This document shows positions 34,857 to 44,185 of a stretch of 64,000 nucleotides of DNA, in pieces. A program made the position numbers and the translations under genes. Source of the DNA: JABGQS01 sp963674545 (lineage in GTDB: Bacteria > Bacillota > Clostridia > Christensenellales > SZUA-584); the NCBI GenBank assembly GCA_963674545.2, contig CAXXFB010000001.1, positions 434,001 through 498,000 of the forward strand. Reading direction: 5' to 3'. Within the stretch, counting starts at the first letter, position 1. Each line of letters starts with the position of its first letter. Under the pieces are notes generated by a model that was given only the letters and a program-made list of their open reading frames with translations, was not told where the DNA came from and searched no databases.

Positions 34857-35754
34857 ATCCGGCGGATTCGATATCTGCCTTGATCTGCTCTGAAAGCTGT
34901 TCTTTGCTTTTAAAACGTATCTCGTCACGGATACGCTTTTTAAAGTTAATTGTAAGAAGCTTACCATAAATATCTTCACTAAAATCAATCAGATGGGTTT
35001 CTATAGTCAGCATCGCTTTATCGGTTACCGTCGGCTTGATGCCTATATTGCACACTGCATTATATTTATTACCGTTATAAATGGCTTCGACGGAATATAC
35101 GCCGCTTTTGGGCATAACTTTTTCTTTTGGCACTTCGATATTTGCCGTCGGGAATCCAAGACTTTTTCCTATCATATTTCCCCTTGTTACTGCTCCACTC
35201 ATGAAATATTCATATCCTAAGAGCTTATTGGCGCCTACAATATCGCCCTTCCACAATAATTCACGTATCTTAGTAGAACTAACCGGAATCCCGTCTACCA
35301 AAACTTCTGGTATTACTTCAACACTGTAACCAAACTCTTCACTGTCTTTTTTAAGCTGCTTAGCATTTCCGGCAGCATTTTTACCGTAAGTATAGTTATA
35401 GCCGGCTATAACACAGCAGGGATCAAATGTATCTTTTAGCATACTTTCAAAATCATGTTTGTCTATACCTGCAAAACTTTTGTCAAAATGAGCTATACAA
35501 AGATAGTCAATACCTGTTTTTTCAAAGGCACCTTCTTTTTCGACAAGAGTATATAACTGCATAGGCTTATGTTTTTTTCTGAACACATCCGCAGGGAGTG
35601 CATCAAAAGTAAAGGCAATGGTATCTCCGTCGTGTTTCTTGGCTGCATCTATCAATGCCATATGCCCAAGATGAAGCCCATCGAATGTTCCTAGTGCAAC
35701 GCTCGCATTATTAAAATTTGTCTTCTTTGACTGTTCTATCGTGATAATACGCAT
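34849..35754 (-). CDS. ribF: Bifunctional riboflavin kinase / FAD synthetase
   Basis: Converts riboflavin to FMN and FMN to FAD. The N-terminal adenylyltransferase domain has VALGTFDGLHLGHMALI; ISSTKIREL-like VSSTKIRELL follows. The C-terminal kinase domain has GNMIGKSLGFPTANIE and SGVYSVEAIYNG. 301 residues, full length. Last gene of the rimP-nusA-infB operon, two bases after truB. Confidence 0.96.
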   Translation of the reverse strand: MRIITIEQSKKTNFNNASVALGTFDGLHLGHMALIDAAKKHDGDTIAFTFDALPADVFRKKHKPMQLYTLVEKEGAFEKTGIDYLCIAHFDKSFAGIDKHDFESMLKDTFDPCCVIAGYNYTYGKNAAGNAKQLKKDSEEFGYSVEVIPEVLVDGIPVSSTKIRELLWKGDIVGANKLLGYEYFMSGAVTRGNMIGKSLGFPTANIEVPKEKVMPKSGVYSVEAIYNGNKYNAVCNIGIKPTVTDKAMLTIETHLIDFSEDIYGKLLTINFKKRIRDEIRFKSKEQLSEQIKADIESAGFI

Positions 35755-35756
35755 TT

Positions 35757-36611
35757 TTAGTCCACCAGCCGAGTTGTTATTCTTATACTATTATCCACTG
35801 CCTGACCTATTCCCAGCAGTTCGCCACCGCAATATACAGCAGCCTCTTCAACGTTATTCACCTGAAGCTTTACAGCTCCTCCGTTGTAAAGAACAGTCCA
35901 CTGTTCTCTTCCCACATCAATTTTCGGCAAATCGCCAAGAAAATTGTCGATAGGTATCACAGCTTTTTGCAGACCGCTTCCCATTTCTTTTAGTTCATCT
36001 ATAGCTACGCTGTTTTCTATATTAAGCCCGGCACTTTTAGTTCTTGCTAAAAACGACATATAGCCAAGGCTGCCAAGGCTCTTTGCAATATCTTCGCATA
36101 GAGTCCTAATATATGTCCCCTTTCCGCATGACACTCTTATCAGATGTGAAGACACTCCCGTTTTGCTCAGATATTCTATTTCACGGATATCTATATTCCT
36201 CATCACGGGTTTGATTTTTTCCCCTCTTCTTGCAAGCTGATACAGCTTTCTTCCATTCTGCTTTACGGCTGAATAGTCCGGCGTCCGCTGCTGAATGATA
36301 CCTGTGAAATTGGCAAGAACATCCTCTATATTTTGCGGTATCTTATCTGTTCTTTTAACGACTTTTCCATAACTGTCTGCTGTGTCCGTTTCAGCGCCCA
36401 GAGTCAGCTCTGCAATATACTCCTTTTCATGCCCCATTAGGTGCGAAGATATCTTGGTAGCTTTTCCTATACACACCGGAAGAACGCCGCAAGCGCCCGG
36501 ATCAAGCGTCCCTGCATGACCGGTCTTGCATCCTGTCAGTCCTCTTAAAAACACAACCGCCCCGTTTGAAGACATGCCGGGCGGTTTTAGAAAATTAATT
36601 ACACCGTTCAT
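35757..36611 (-). CDS. truB: tRNA pseudouridine-55 synthase
   Basis: Forms pseudouridine-55 in the T-loop of tRNAs. Key motif GHAGTLDPGACGVLPV includes the catalytic Asp. A short C-terminal PUA-like tail is present. About 284 residues from the ATG at 36611, giving the family start MNGVINFLKPPGMSS; a TTG at 36632 lies inside nrnA and is less likely. The ribosome site (GCGGAG) is distant, so translation may be coupled to nrnA. Confidence 0.95.
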   Translation of the reverse strand: MNGVINFLKPPGMSSNGAVVFLRGLTGCKTGHAGTLDPGACGVLPVCIGKATKISSHLMGHEKEYIAELTLGAETDTADSYGKVVKRTDKIPQNIEDVLANFTGIIQQRTPDYSAVKQNGRKLYQLARRGEKIKPVMRNIDIREIEYLSKTGVSSHLIRVSCGKGTYIRTLCEDIAKSLGSLGYMSFLARTKSAGLNIENSVAIDELKEMGSGLQKAVIPIDNFLGDLPKIDVGREQWTVLYNGGAVKLQVNNVEEAAVYCGGELLGIGQAVDNSIRITTRLVD

Positions 36612-36615
36612 ATTA

Positions 36616-37569
36616 TCAGACAAGCTCCGCAAGCTTTTCGAGCACCTCTTTTTTTGCCTTTTCGATCTTTTTGCCTATACAGCAGCCTGCAGCATTTTTA
36701 TGCCCGCCGCCTCCGAAAGCTGCTGCTACACTGCATACGTCTACATCGCCTTTTGAGCGCAGACTGACCTTTACACCGGTATTTATTTCCCTCAGCATTA
36801 CTGCCGCCAAAGCTGTATCAATTTCTCTTGCATAGTTGACTATATTATCGCAGTCGCTTCCGTCAGCACCTAATTCTTCAAGGTCACTCATTAAAAGTGA
36901 CATTATTGCGATTCTGCCTTCGCTGTACATTTCCAAGCTGGATATAGCACGCCCAATTAGCTGTGTGGAAACAAGAGAACGCCTCCTGAACAATATTTCA
37001 GCGGTACTTCTTAAATCGAACTTCTCTATCAGGCGAGAACTGATTGACATGCAGTTTTCACTTGTATTGGAATATGTGTAATTACCGGTATCGGTAGAGA
37101 TAGCTATATACAAGTATTCGGCTGTCTTTGCGTCAATTTCAAGCTTCATTTCATCAAGAAGCTCGTATATTATCTCGCCGACAGATGATGCCTCTTTTAC
37201 ATAGTTGATTTTAGCAAAAGCGTCATTTGAAACATGGTGGTCTATATTTATAGTATTGTCGTATTTTTTAAACAGTTTATATGACTTACCCATCCTGGAT
37301 TTATCTGCGCAGTCAAGACTGACAGCAACGTCATACTTCTCGCTGATTTCATCCGGCATAATTAGAATACCGCTATCCATCAAAGGCTGGTACTTTTCAG
37401 GAACCGGGCTGTCGCAGCATACTTTTGATTTATAGCCTGCAGCCGATAGCGCGTTATGAAGCGCATAGCAAGAGCCAAGCGTATCGCCGTCCGGTTGGGT
37501 ATGAGCAATAATCAGGATGCTTTCCGCATTTTTAAGCGCCACTGCTATGTCAGTTAAACTCTGTGCCAT
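36616..37569 (-). CDS. nrnA: DHH-family oligoribonuclease / pAp phosphatase
   Basis: Manganese-dependent enzyme degrading 2- to 5-nt RNAs and converting pAp to AMP. DHH motifs: AHTQPDGDTLGS, SLDCADKSR, NIDHHVSN. The DHHA1 motif GGGHKNAAGC is at the C-terminus. 317 residues. Its place after infB and rbfA and before truB is conserved in Firmicutes. Confidence 0.93.
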   Translation of the reverse strand: MAQSLTDIAVALKNAESILIIAHTQPDGDTLGSCYALHNALSAAGYKSKVCCDSPVPEKYQPLMDSGILIMPDEISEKYDVAVSLDCADKSRMGKSYKLFKKYDNTINIDHHVSNDAFAKINYVKEASSVGEIIYELLDEMKLEIDAKTAEYLYIAISTDTGNYTYSNTSENCMSISSRLIEKFDLRSTAEILFRRRSLVSTQLIGRAISSLEMYSEGRIAIMSLLMSDLEELGADGSDCDNIVNYAREIDTALAAVMLREINTGVKVSLRSKGDVDVCSVAAAFGGGGHKNAAGCCIGKKIEKAKKEVLEKLAELV

Positions 37570-37573
37570 CCTT

Positions 37574-37912
37574 CTATACTTTCTTTAATATCTCGGATAT
37601 CTTGCTGCTGTATTCTATCGAGCCGTCAAGAATGAACTTGATTTCAGGCAGACGTCTTATTCTTATCCTTCTGCCTATTTCGTTCTTTATGAAATGCTCT
37701 GCGTGTGTAAGAGTTTCAATAGTTGAGTTTCTCTTTTTATCTGTATCAAACACACTGATATACGCTTTTGCGTATTTTAAATCTTTGGAAAGCTCGACTT
37801 GCGTTACGCTTGTCATCTGAGATATCCTAGGGTCCTGCATTTCCGTGAATATGATCTCTGACAGAGCTTTCTTGAACTCTGTATTTATTGAAGACAATCT
37901 GTCTTTTGCCAC
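37574..37912 (-). CDS. rbfA: Ribosome-binding factor A
   Basis: Binds the 30S subunit and helps mature the 5' end of 16S rRNA. The 112 residues form one KH domain, with KKALSEIIFTEMQDPRI and DLKYAKAYISVF. It starts with GTG at 37912, overlapping the infB stop by one base. Confidence 0.95.
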   Translation of the reverse strand: MAKDRLSSINTEFKKALSEIIFTEMQDPRISQMTSVTQVELSKDLKYAKAYISVFDTDKKRNSTIETLTHAEHFIKNEIGRRIRIRRLPEIKFILDGSIEYSSKISEILKKV

Positions 37913-40425
37913 TATCTTTTAATCTCCTGCTCTTCGAAGGCTTCTATAACGTCGCCTTCTTTTACATCGTTATAATTTTTCAATGTTATACCACATTCGT
38001 AGCCCTGAAGCACTTCCTTAGCATCTTCTTTGAATCTTTTAAGCGATGCAAGTTTTCCTTCATGAATGACAATATTATCACGTAGCAGCCGTACTGAAGA
38101 GTTCTTGGTTATTTTGCCGTCTGTTACATAGCTTCCCGCTATCGTACCTATGCTGGAAACATTGAATATCGTTCTAACTTCTGCATGCCCTAGTATAACT
38201 TCTTCGAACTCTGGCGCAAGCATACCCTTCATAGCAAGCTGTATGTCTTCTATAGCCTTGTATATTATACGGTACATGCGGATCTCAACTTTTTCTTTTT
38301 CCGCTTCCTGTCTTGCCATACTGTCCGGCCTTACATTAAAGCCGATTATTATCGCATTAGATGCCGAAGCCAGCATAACGTCCATAGCTTTAATAGCGCC
38401 AACGCCAGCATGTATAACCTTTACACGCACCTCGTTGTTTGAAAGCTTCTCTAAAGCCTGTTTTACGGCTTCAACCGAACCCTGAACATCCGCTTTTATA
38501 ACGATGTTAAGATCCTGAACTTTTCCTTCTGCGACCTGCCCAAACAAATCATCAAGCGATACTTTTGAAAGATTCTTAAGCATATCCGCTTTCTGTTTAT
38601 CTTTTCTTTCTTCTGCGACCTGCCTTGTCAGCTTGTCTTCTCTGACGGCATGAAGTATGTCTCCGGCTACCGGAACTTCCGAGAATCCGACAACCTCCAC
38701 AGGCATTGACGGCCCGGCTTCTTCGACATTTTTGCCCATATCGTCTACCATAGCCCTGACTCTGCCGTATGCAGTACCTGCAACTATCATATCCGCTACT
38801 CTAAGAGTACCATTTGATACTAGAACGGTCGCAACAGGACCTCTGCCCTTGTCGAGCTTAGCTTCAACTATCGTACCCTTTGCGAGCCTGTTCGGATTAG
38901 CCCGTAGCTCCTGAACTTCCGCCACTAGATTTATCATCTCAAGCAGGTTCTCAAGGCCTTCTTTTGTTATCGCCGAAACAGGAACCATGATAGTGTCGCC
39001 GCCCCAGTCTTCCGTCACAAGGCCGTATTCTGTCAGCTCCTGCTTTATCTTCTCTATGTTTGCATTAGGCTTGTCAATCTTGTTTATTGCAACGATTATT
39101 GGTACTTCCGCAGCTTTTGCATGATTTATAGCTTCTACAGTCTGGGGCATTACACCGTCATCCGCCGCAACAACAAGTATAGCAATATCTGTTACCTGCG
39201 CACCCCTTGCCCTCATTGCAGTGAAGGCTTCATGTCCCGGTGTATCCAGGAATGTTATCTCGTTGCCTTTGTGTTTTATCGTATATGCGCCGATGTGCTG
39301 TGTAATTCCGCCCGCTTCATGTTCTGTTACTCTAGTTTCTCTTATAGCATCCAAGAGAGAAGTCTTACCGTGGTCAACATGGCCCATAATTGTAACTATA
39401 GGAGGTCTTGTCTCTGTTTTCTCATCCGGTTCTTCCTGATGTCCTTCATCCAATACATCTTCTGCCGTTTTGTCAAGCTTGAGTTCAAGTGTTATATCAA
39501 ACTCAGCGCAAATCAGCTGGGCTGTATCGTAATCGATCTCTGAATTTATATTGCACATCATTCCAAGCAACAGCAGTTTTTTCAAAATTGCTGCAACCGG
39601 CTTACCCGTCTTTTCTGCAAGGGATTTTACTGATATCATTTCTGTTGTCATCACCGCTTTATCTATTATAATTGGCGCTATAGGCTGCTGTGCTATCGTC
39701 TTTTTGTTTCTCTTTCTTCCACGATAGCGGTCATCACCCTCGAATACACCTTTTTCTTTAATTTTTCTTGACTTTCTTGAATAGTCATCATTATAGTTGT
39801 TGCGTTTCCTGCTAGTAGTTTTCTTACCGCTGTCAACGTGAACATAACCTGTTGTTCCGCTGTGCTTCTTTTCTTCGGCAGGCGCTGTTTTTTCATTACT
39901 TGGCTTGCTCTTGTATTTTGAGACGTCACTTTTCTGTGTCGGCTTCTGTCTCTCTTCTTTCTTTGGCTCAGGCTTCTTATCTGCAGTTACCTTTACAGCT
40001 CTGGGCTGGTTTTCATTCTTTTCCGATTTTACTTCTTTTGCAGCCGGCTTCACTTCTTTTGCAGCTGGTTCTACTTTCTCTTCTTTAACTTCTATTTTAA
40101 CTTCATCTTTATCTTCTTTAATAGTTTTTTTAGGTGTTTCTTTATTTTCTGCTGCTGCTTTTTTCTCTTCAATTGCTGCTTTTTGCGCCGCAGCCTTTTC
40201 AGCTTCCTGTCTGGCTTTCTCTGCTGCAAGTCTAGCTTCCTGTTCTTCCTGCTGCTTTCGCTCTTCGGCAGCAGCTCTTTCCAGCTGCAACATTTCTGCT
40301 TCTATCTTTTTTAGCGTGGCAAGATGGCTCTGCACACTTGTCTGCAGCGCCTCCATCTTTTCAACCGTCTCCTTTGACATGGTTTTCAGTTGTTTGTTAA
40401 GATCGATAATCTTTATTTTGCTCAT
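37912..40425 (-). CDS. infB: Translation initiation factor IF-2
   Basis: GTPase that delivers fMet-tRNA to the 30S subunit. The G domain has GHVDHGKTSLLDAI, DTPGHEAF and NKIDKPNA. Domains II to IV follow to the end (PGYECGITLKNYNDV-type region). The first ~260 residues are a charged, repetitive Glu/Lys/Ala-rich extension (AAEERKQQEEQEARLAAEK and VKPAAKEVK-type repeats), variable between species. About 837 residues from the ATG at 40425 (GAGGGA upstream); a GTG nine bases earlier abuts the ribosome site and is unlikely. Confidence 0.97.
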   Translation of the reverse strand: MSKIKIIDLNKQLKTMSKETVEKMEALQTSVQSHLATLKKIEAEMLQLERAAAEERKQQEEQEARLAAEKARQEAEKAAAQKAAIEEKKAAAENKETPKKTIKEDKDEVKIEVKEEKVEPAAKEVKPAAKEVKSEKNENQPRAVKVTADKKPEPKKEERQKPTQKSDVSKYKSKPSNEKTAPAEEKKHSGTTGYVHVDSGKKTTSRKRNNYNDDYSRKSRKIKEKGVFEGDDRYRGRKRNKKTIAQQPIAPIIIDKAVMTTEMISVKSLAEKTGKPVAAILKKLLLLGMMCNINSEIDYDTAQLICAEFDITLELKLDKTAEDVLDEGHQEEPDEKTETRPPIVTIMGHVDHGKTSLLDAIRETRVTEHEAGGITQHIGAYTIKHKGNEITFLDTPGHEAFTAMRARGAQVTDIAILVVAADDGVMPQTVEAINHAKAAEVPIIVAINKIDKPNANIEKIKQELTEYGLVTEDWGGDTIMVPVSAITKEGLENLLEMINLVAEVQELRANPNRLAKGTIVEAKLDKGRGPVATVLVSNGTLRVADMIVAGTAYGRVRAMVDDMGKNVEEAGPSMPVEVVGFSEVPVAGDILHAVREDKLTRQVAEERKDKQKADMLKNLSKVSLDDLFGQVAEGKVQDLNIVIKADVQGSVEAVKQALEKLSNNEVRVKVIHAGVGAIKAMDVMLASASNAIIIGFNVRPDSMARQEAEKEKVEIRMYRIIYKAIEDIQLAMKGMLAPEFEEVILGHAEVRTIFNVSSIGTIAGSYVTDGKITKNSSVRLLRDNIVIHEGKLASLKRFKEDAKEVLQGYECGITLKNYNDVKEGDVIEAFEEQEIKR

Positions 40426-40448
40426 TAATGCCACTCCCTCTAATACGC

Positions 40449-40736
40449 TTATCCGTTGATTAAGGCTTCCTTAAAGCCTTTGTCCGTTACACCCGCGACC
40501 AATATATAATCTCTTCCCAAAGCCTTACCAACAGGCTCGTCTGTCAATATTATATCAATATCTTTTTCTTCACACATTTTTTTAAAATGATTCAAAGTTC
40601 TTTCAGACACGCTGCTGTTTAATATCAGCAACTCTATCTTGTTTTCCTTTATTCCCTTTTCACACGCCGCCGTTCCTGTAAGCACTTTTTTAGCTTTATA
40701 CGCAATGCCCAGCAGCGACATTTTATTTGATGTCAC
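40449..40736 (-). CDS. ylxQ: L7Ae-family ribosomal protein YlxQ
   Basis: Small RNA-binding protein of the L7Ae/L30e fold. LLGIAYKAKKVLTGTAACEKGI and the C-terminal GKALGRDYILVAGVTDKGFKEAL match the family. 95 residues with the GTG at 40736; an ATG at 40721 is an alternative. It lies between ylxR and infB, its invariant position. Confidence 0.92.
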   Translation of the reverse strand: MTSNKMSLLGIAYKAKKVLTGTAACEKGIKENKIELLILNSSVSERTLNHFKKMCEEKDIDIILTDEPVGKALGRDYILVAGVTDKGFKEALING

Positions 40737-40995
40737 GGCGCAATATCACCCTTTTAATAGCATTATAGCACTCGTCGCTTAGCTTTGTTTCAAGCATCCT
40801 TTGAAAGGCATTTGTTTTTTTTGCTCTGTCAAGACACTCTACTGTCGGGCAGATATATGCTCCTCTTCCAGGCGCTTTCCCCGTTTCATCAGCAAAAAGC
40901 CCTTCTTCATTCGCAACAATGCGTATAAGCTCTTTCTTCGGTTTTTTATCTCTGCATGCAATGCACATGCGAGTTGGAGTCTTTTTTTTCTTCAA
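40723..40995 (-). CDS. ylxR: YlxR-family (DUF448) RNA/DNA-binding protein
   Basis: A basic 90-residue protein. RMCIACRDKKPKKELIRIV at the N-terminus, GRGAYICPTVECLDRAKK in the middle. In Bacillus the homologue (RnpM) has been linked to RNase P. The start codon is TTG at 40995. It overlaps ylxQ by 14 bases. Confidence 0.93.
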   Translation of the reverse strand: MKKKKTPTRMCIACRDKKPKKELIRIVANEEGLFADETGKAPGRGAYICPTVECLDRAKKTNAFQRMLETKLSDECYNAIKRVILRRDIK

Positions 40996-41010
40996 ACAAG
41001 ATCGCCTGCC

Positions 41011-42252
41011 CTATTTTTTATCTTCTTCAGCCTCTTGATCTGCATTTTCATTATCTGCTTCTTCAGTATCCTGTTTTTCTTCCTCTTCAGCCTCTGCAGA
41101 ATCGCTGCTATTATCATCAACCGGCTCGTCGAAATCATCGTCAAACTCTATTTCTTCGACTGTATCTATCATACCATCGTCTATTTCGATGTCTTCATCA
41201 TCATCGTCAAACAAAGAATCTTCAATCTGTTTCTGGCTCTTTATGTCGATCTTCCATCCAGTAAGTTTTGCCGCCAGCCTTACGTTCTGGCCTTCACGTC
41301 CGATTGCTAGTGAAAGTTGATAGTCCGGCACAACTACTTTAGCCGCTTTTTCTTCTTCGTTTATCTGTACCATCAGCACCTTTGCCGGGCGAAGAGAATT
41401 TGCTATATACTCTATCGGATCGCTGCTCCATGGAATAACGTCTATCTTTTCGTTTCCAAGTTCAGATACTATCCTGTCTATACGCGAACCCTTCTGGCCT
41501 ACGCAGGAGCCTACCGGATCTACGTTTTCATCCTCTGAATAAACTGCGATTTTCGTCCTTGAACCCGCTTCTCTTGCAATGCTCTTTATCTGGACGATAT
41601 TCTGCGCTATCTCCGGAACCTCTATCTCGAAAAGACGCTTCAATAAACCCGGATGTGTTCTTGACACAACTATCTGCGGTCCTTTTGTCGTCTTTCTTAC
41701 CTCCATAACATACACTTTTATACGATCGTTTATGTTATAACGCTCTGACGGAACGCTCTCTGACGCAGGCATAACGCCCTCAGCGTTTTCAAGCTCTAAA
41801 AGAATGCTGCCTTTGTCAACTCTGTGTATTACAGCGTTCATTATCTCGCCTTCACGTTCTATGAACTTATCAAAGACGACGCCGCGCTCTGCTTCCCTTA
41901 GCTTGTGCACAACTACCTGTTTTGCAGTCTGTGCAGCTATTCTTCCGAATGTGCCAGGGTCTGCTTCCATCTCAACTACGTCTTCAGGCTCGTAAGCAAT
42001 ATTTATCTTGCGAGCATCTTTCAAAGAGATTTCCTGTCTATCGTCCTCAACTTCTTCAACAACGATCTTTTTAACAAACACTCTGAAAGAGCCGTCTGAA
42101 CTGTCGACCTCAACACGAACGTCCTGATTAACGTTATAGTTTTTTTTGTATGCAGACACAAGTGCGTTCTCTATCGCATCTATAAGAACGCTTTTTTCAA
42201 TTCCTTTTTCTTTTTCCAACGCATCCAGCGCACTTATGAACTCAGTGTTCAT
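41011..42252 (-). CDS. nusA: Transcription termination/antitermination factor NusA
   Basis: Binds RNA polymerase and modulates pausing, termination and antitermination. The N-terminal polymerase-binding domain is followed by an S1 domain (EREGEIMNAVIHRVDKGSILLELENAEGVMPASE) and two KH domains (VGSCVGQKGSRIDRIVSELGNEKIDVI and LSLAIGREGQNVRLAAKLTGWKIDI). The last ~70 residues are a highly acidic, disordered tail (DDDDEDIEIDDG, AEEEEKQDTEEA). 413 residues. GGAGG precedes the ATG. Confidence 0.96.
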   Translation of the reverse strand: MNTEFISALDALEKEKGIEKSVLIDAIENALVSAYKKNYNVNQDVRVEVDSSDGSFRVFVKKIVVEEVEDDRQEISLKDARKINIAYEPEDVVEMEADPGTFGRIAAQTAKQVVVHKLREAERGVVFDKFIEREGEIMNAVIHRVDKGSILLELENAEGVMPASESVPSERYNINDRIKVYVMEVRKTTKGPQIVVSRTHPGLLKRLFEIEVPEIAQNIVQIKSIAREAGSRTKIAVYSEDENVDPVGSCVGQKGSRIDRIVSELGNEKIDVIPWSSDPIEYIANSLRPAKVLMVQINEEEKAAKVVVPDYQLSLAIGREGQNVRLAAKLTGWKIDIKSQKQIEDSLFDDDDEDIEIDDGMIDTVEEIEFDDDFDEPVDDNSSDSAEAEEEEKQDTEEADNENADQEAEEDKK

Positions 42253-42270
42253 TAAGATACCTCCATTAAT

Positions 42271-42729
42271 CTAAATATCCACGTGCAAACGTACTATAGC
42301 AGTCTCACTGTATTCAAACTCAGCTTGCTTGCCGTCGCTTTCTATAATAAAACTGTTTTCATTAAAACTTATAAGCTTTCCTGTAAACATCTTTTGTTTC
42401 TTCTGTGCTTTATATGGCTTCACGTCAACTTCTTTTCCAATGCTGCGTTTAAAATCTCTTTCAGATTTCAGCGGTCTATCCAGTCCCGGCGAAGAAACAC
42501 ACAGAAAATACCCTTCGCTTACCGGGTCCAGCTCTTCTATCACATCGTCTATCGCTCTGCTTATCTTCTCACAATCGTCAAGCCCTATGCCTTCACTTTT
42601 ATCCGCATATACGATAAGCTCTGTATCCGGACCGTTTTTCTTTATTTCCGTTCCGACATACTCATAACCCAATTGCTCTATTATCGGGATAACTGCATTC
42701 TCTACAGCTTGCTCTGCTTTTTTAGACAT
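42271..42729 (-). CDS. rimP: Ribosome maturation factor RimP
   Basis: Needed for 30S assembly. The 152-residue product starts SKKAEQAVENAVIPIIEQLGYEYVG; LCVSSPGLDRPLKSERDF is the family signature and an Sm-like C-terminal domain follows. I use the ATG at 42729 (AGGAG seven bases upstream). The longer frame from 42822 would run back over the promoter. First gene of the nusA-infB operon. Confidence 0.95.
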   Translation of the reverse strand: MSKKAEQAVENAVIPIIEQLGYEYVGTEIKKNGPDTELIVYADKSEGIGLDDCEKISRAIDDVIEELDPVSEGYFLCVSSPGLDRPLKSERDFKRSIGKEVDVKPYKAQKKQKMFTGKLISFNENSFIIESDGKQAEFEYSETAIVRLHVDI

Positions 42730-42754
42730 CCAAAAACTCCTGCCATACAAGTTA

Positions 42755-42780
42755 AAAGAGCGGGAATATACCCACTCTTT
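42755..42780 (-). promoter_or_regulatory. Leader hairpin before rimP
   Basis: AAAGAG-C-GGG (42755-42764) pairs with CCC-A-CTCTTT (42771-42780) around a six-base loop, ten base pairs with one G-U wobble on the minus strand. The transcript tail is short (UUAA), so it could act as a weak terminator or attenuator inside the 5' leader of the rimP-nusA operon. It lies between the promoter at 42808-42836 and the rimP start. Confidence 0.6.
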
Positions 42781-42807
42781 CAAATTCGAAACTCTTTCTG
42801 CTAGAGA

Positions 42808-42836
42808 ATAATACCATAACATATCAAAAAGTGCAA
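42808..42836 (-). promoter_or_regulatory. Promoter of the rimP-nusA-infB operon
   Basis: Minus-strand TTGCAC (42831-42836), exactly 17 bases, TATTAT (42808-42813), about 80 bases before the rimP ATG. Confidence 0.75.
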
Positions 42837-42888
42837 GTACTGCGTTGCTGTTTTATGGCATATCTATGCTTACTTAAGTTTGTCAGTT

Positions 42889-43704
42889 TTAATTAAGCAT
42901 TATTACGGCCGCCATTGCTCCTGTTATTCCTTTATCCCTCCTGTGAGAGTAAAAAAGCCTTGGGTTATCGTATGTGCATAAATCTGATAACGTTATGTTG
43001 CTTGCTTGTATTCCGGTAGCCAGCATATCTGTTACACACGCTTTTGGCAGGTCTATATATACTTTGCCTTCGTTAAGGCGTAGGACTTCAGATCCGAATA
43101 ACTGCTCGTATACGCTGTATACGTCACTCTTCACTTCGAAATGCTTTACGCTTATACAGGGACCTATAGCTGCTAATATGTCTTCGTTTTTACTGCCTAT
43201 TCCTATAAGAGAACCTACAGCTCTTTTTATTATGTGTGTCGAAACACCTTTCCAGCCTGCGTGGCAGATGGCAGCGGCCCGTCTTACCGGATCATAAAAA
43301 AACAACGGAACGCAGTCTGCATGATATGTGACCAGCGGCAGGCCTGTCGTCGAAGTAACAAGACCATCACAAAATACGTCCAGTTCGTCCTTTACAACAC
43401 CCCTGCCTTCTTCTGCAATATTTATTTCTATCACATTGTTACCGTGTTCGTATCTGTTTGCAACAGCTTTTTTATAGTCAAACCCTGCAGCTTGACCGAA
43501 ATTATAAAAGTTTTGTTTGAAATTATCTTCGTTTTTTTCTCTGGTTCTGCTGAAATTTAGAGAATCATACGGTTTTGGACTAACCCCGCCGATCCTCGTC
43601 GACATCACACAGGTCACACCACCCGCTTTTTCAAATGAAGGGATGGTCAAAAATCTTACGCCCTTTTTTTTCCATAATGTGAACCCGTGATTTATTTCAT
43701 TCAT
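42889..43704 (-). CDS. pgeF: Peptidoglycan editing factor PgeF (YfiH/DUF152)
   Basis: Laccase-domain protein that clears misincorporated L-Ser/Gly in muropeptide precursors; it has also been described as a purine nucleoside phosphorylase/deaminase. The copper/zinc-site motifs TYHADCVPLFFYD and AICHAGWKG are present, and the C-terminal NPRLFYSHRRDKG. 271 residues. The start overlaps the nrdR stop (ATGA). nrdR-pgeF coupling is common in Firmicutes. Confidence 0.92.
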   Translation of the reverse strand: MNEINHGFTLWKKKGVRFLTIPSFEKAGGVTCVMSTRIGGVSPKPYDSLNFSRTREKNEDNFKQNFYNFGQAAGFDYKKAVANRYEHGNNVIEINIAEEGRGVVKDELDVFCDGLVTSTTGLPLVTYHADCVPLFFYDPVRRAAAICHAGWKGVSTHIIKRAVGSLIGIGSKNEDILAAIGPCISVKHFEVKSDVYSVYEQLFGSEVLRLNEGKVYIDLPKACVTDMLATGIQASNITLSDLCTYDNPRLFYSHRRDKGITGAMAAVIMLN

Positions 43705-44159
43705 TTTTCTTCTTCCAGTATATGTTTTAACTCCTTCATGAATGTATCCGCATCTTTGAAATCTCTGTATACAGATGCAAATCTTACATATGCAACATCA
43801 TCCATATCTTTTAAGCCATTCATGACCATTTCACCAATTTCTCTGCTAGTGATCTCCTGGCGAAGAGAATTGAATATCTGCTTTTCAATGGAGTCTACAA
43901 GGGCGTCGATATCATGAATCGAGACAGGGCGCTTTTCACACGCTTTTATAAGGCCGAATTTTATCTTGTCGGCATCATAAGGTACACGTTCGCCGTCCTT
44001 CTTAATTACAAGAAGCGGAAGGCTGTCGAACTTTTCATAAGTAGTAAACCGTTTCTTACACACAAGGCACTCACGGCGCCTACGTATAGAGTTGCCTTCG
44101 TCGGTCGGTCTTGAGTCCACCACTTTGCTGTCAGGATGTCCACAATATACACACTTCAT
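43701..44159 (-). CDS. nrdR: Transcriptional repressor NrdR
   Basis: Represses ribonucleotide reductase genes, sensing (d)ATP. The N-terminal zinc ribbon is CVYCGHPDSKVVDSRPT then ECLVCKKRFTTYE. The ATP-cone domain follows. 152 residues. AAGGGG precedes the ATG. It is the first gene of a two-gene unit with pgeF. No NrdR box for its own control is evident. Confidence 0.96.
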   Translation of the reverse strand: MKCVYCGHPDSKVVDSRPTDEGNSIRRRRECLVCKKRFTTYEKFDSLPLLVIKKDGERVPYDADKIKFGLIKACEKRPVSIHDIDALVDSIEKQIFNSLRQEITSREIGEMVMNGLKDMDDVAYVRFASVYRDFKDADTFMKELKHILEEEK

Positions 44160-44185
44160 AACATGCCCCTTTTTATTTTTTATAT

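Noticed and set aside
39905..40459. 184-residue plus-strand frame opposite the infB N-terminus
   Set aside because: Ser/Phe-rich low-complexity shadow of the Glu/Lys/Ala-rich IF-2 extension.
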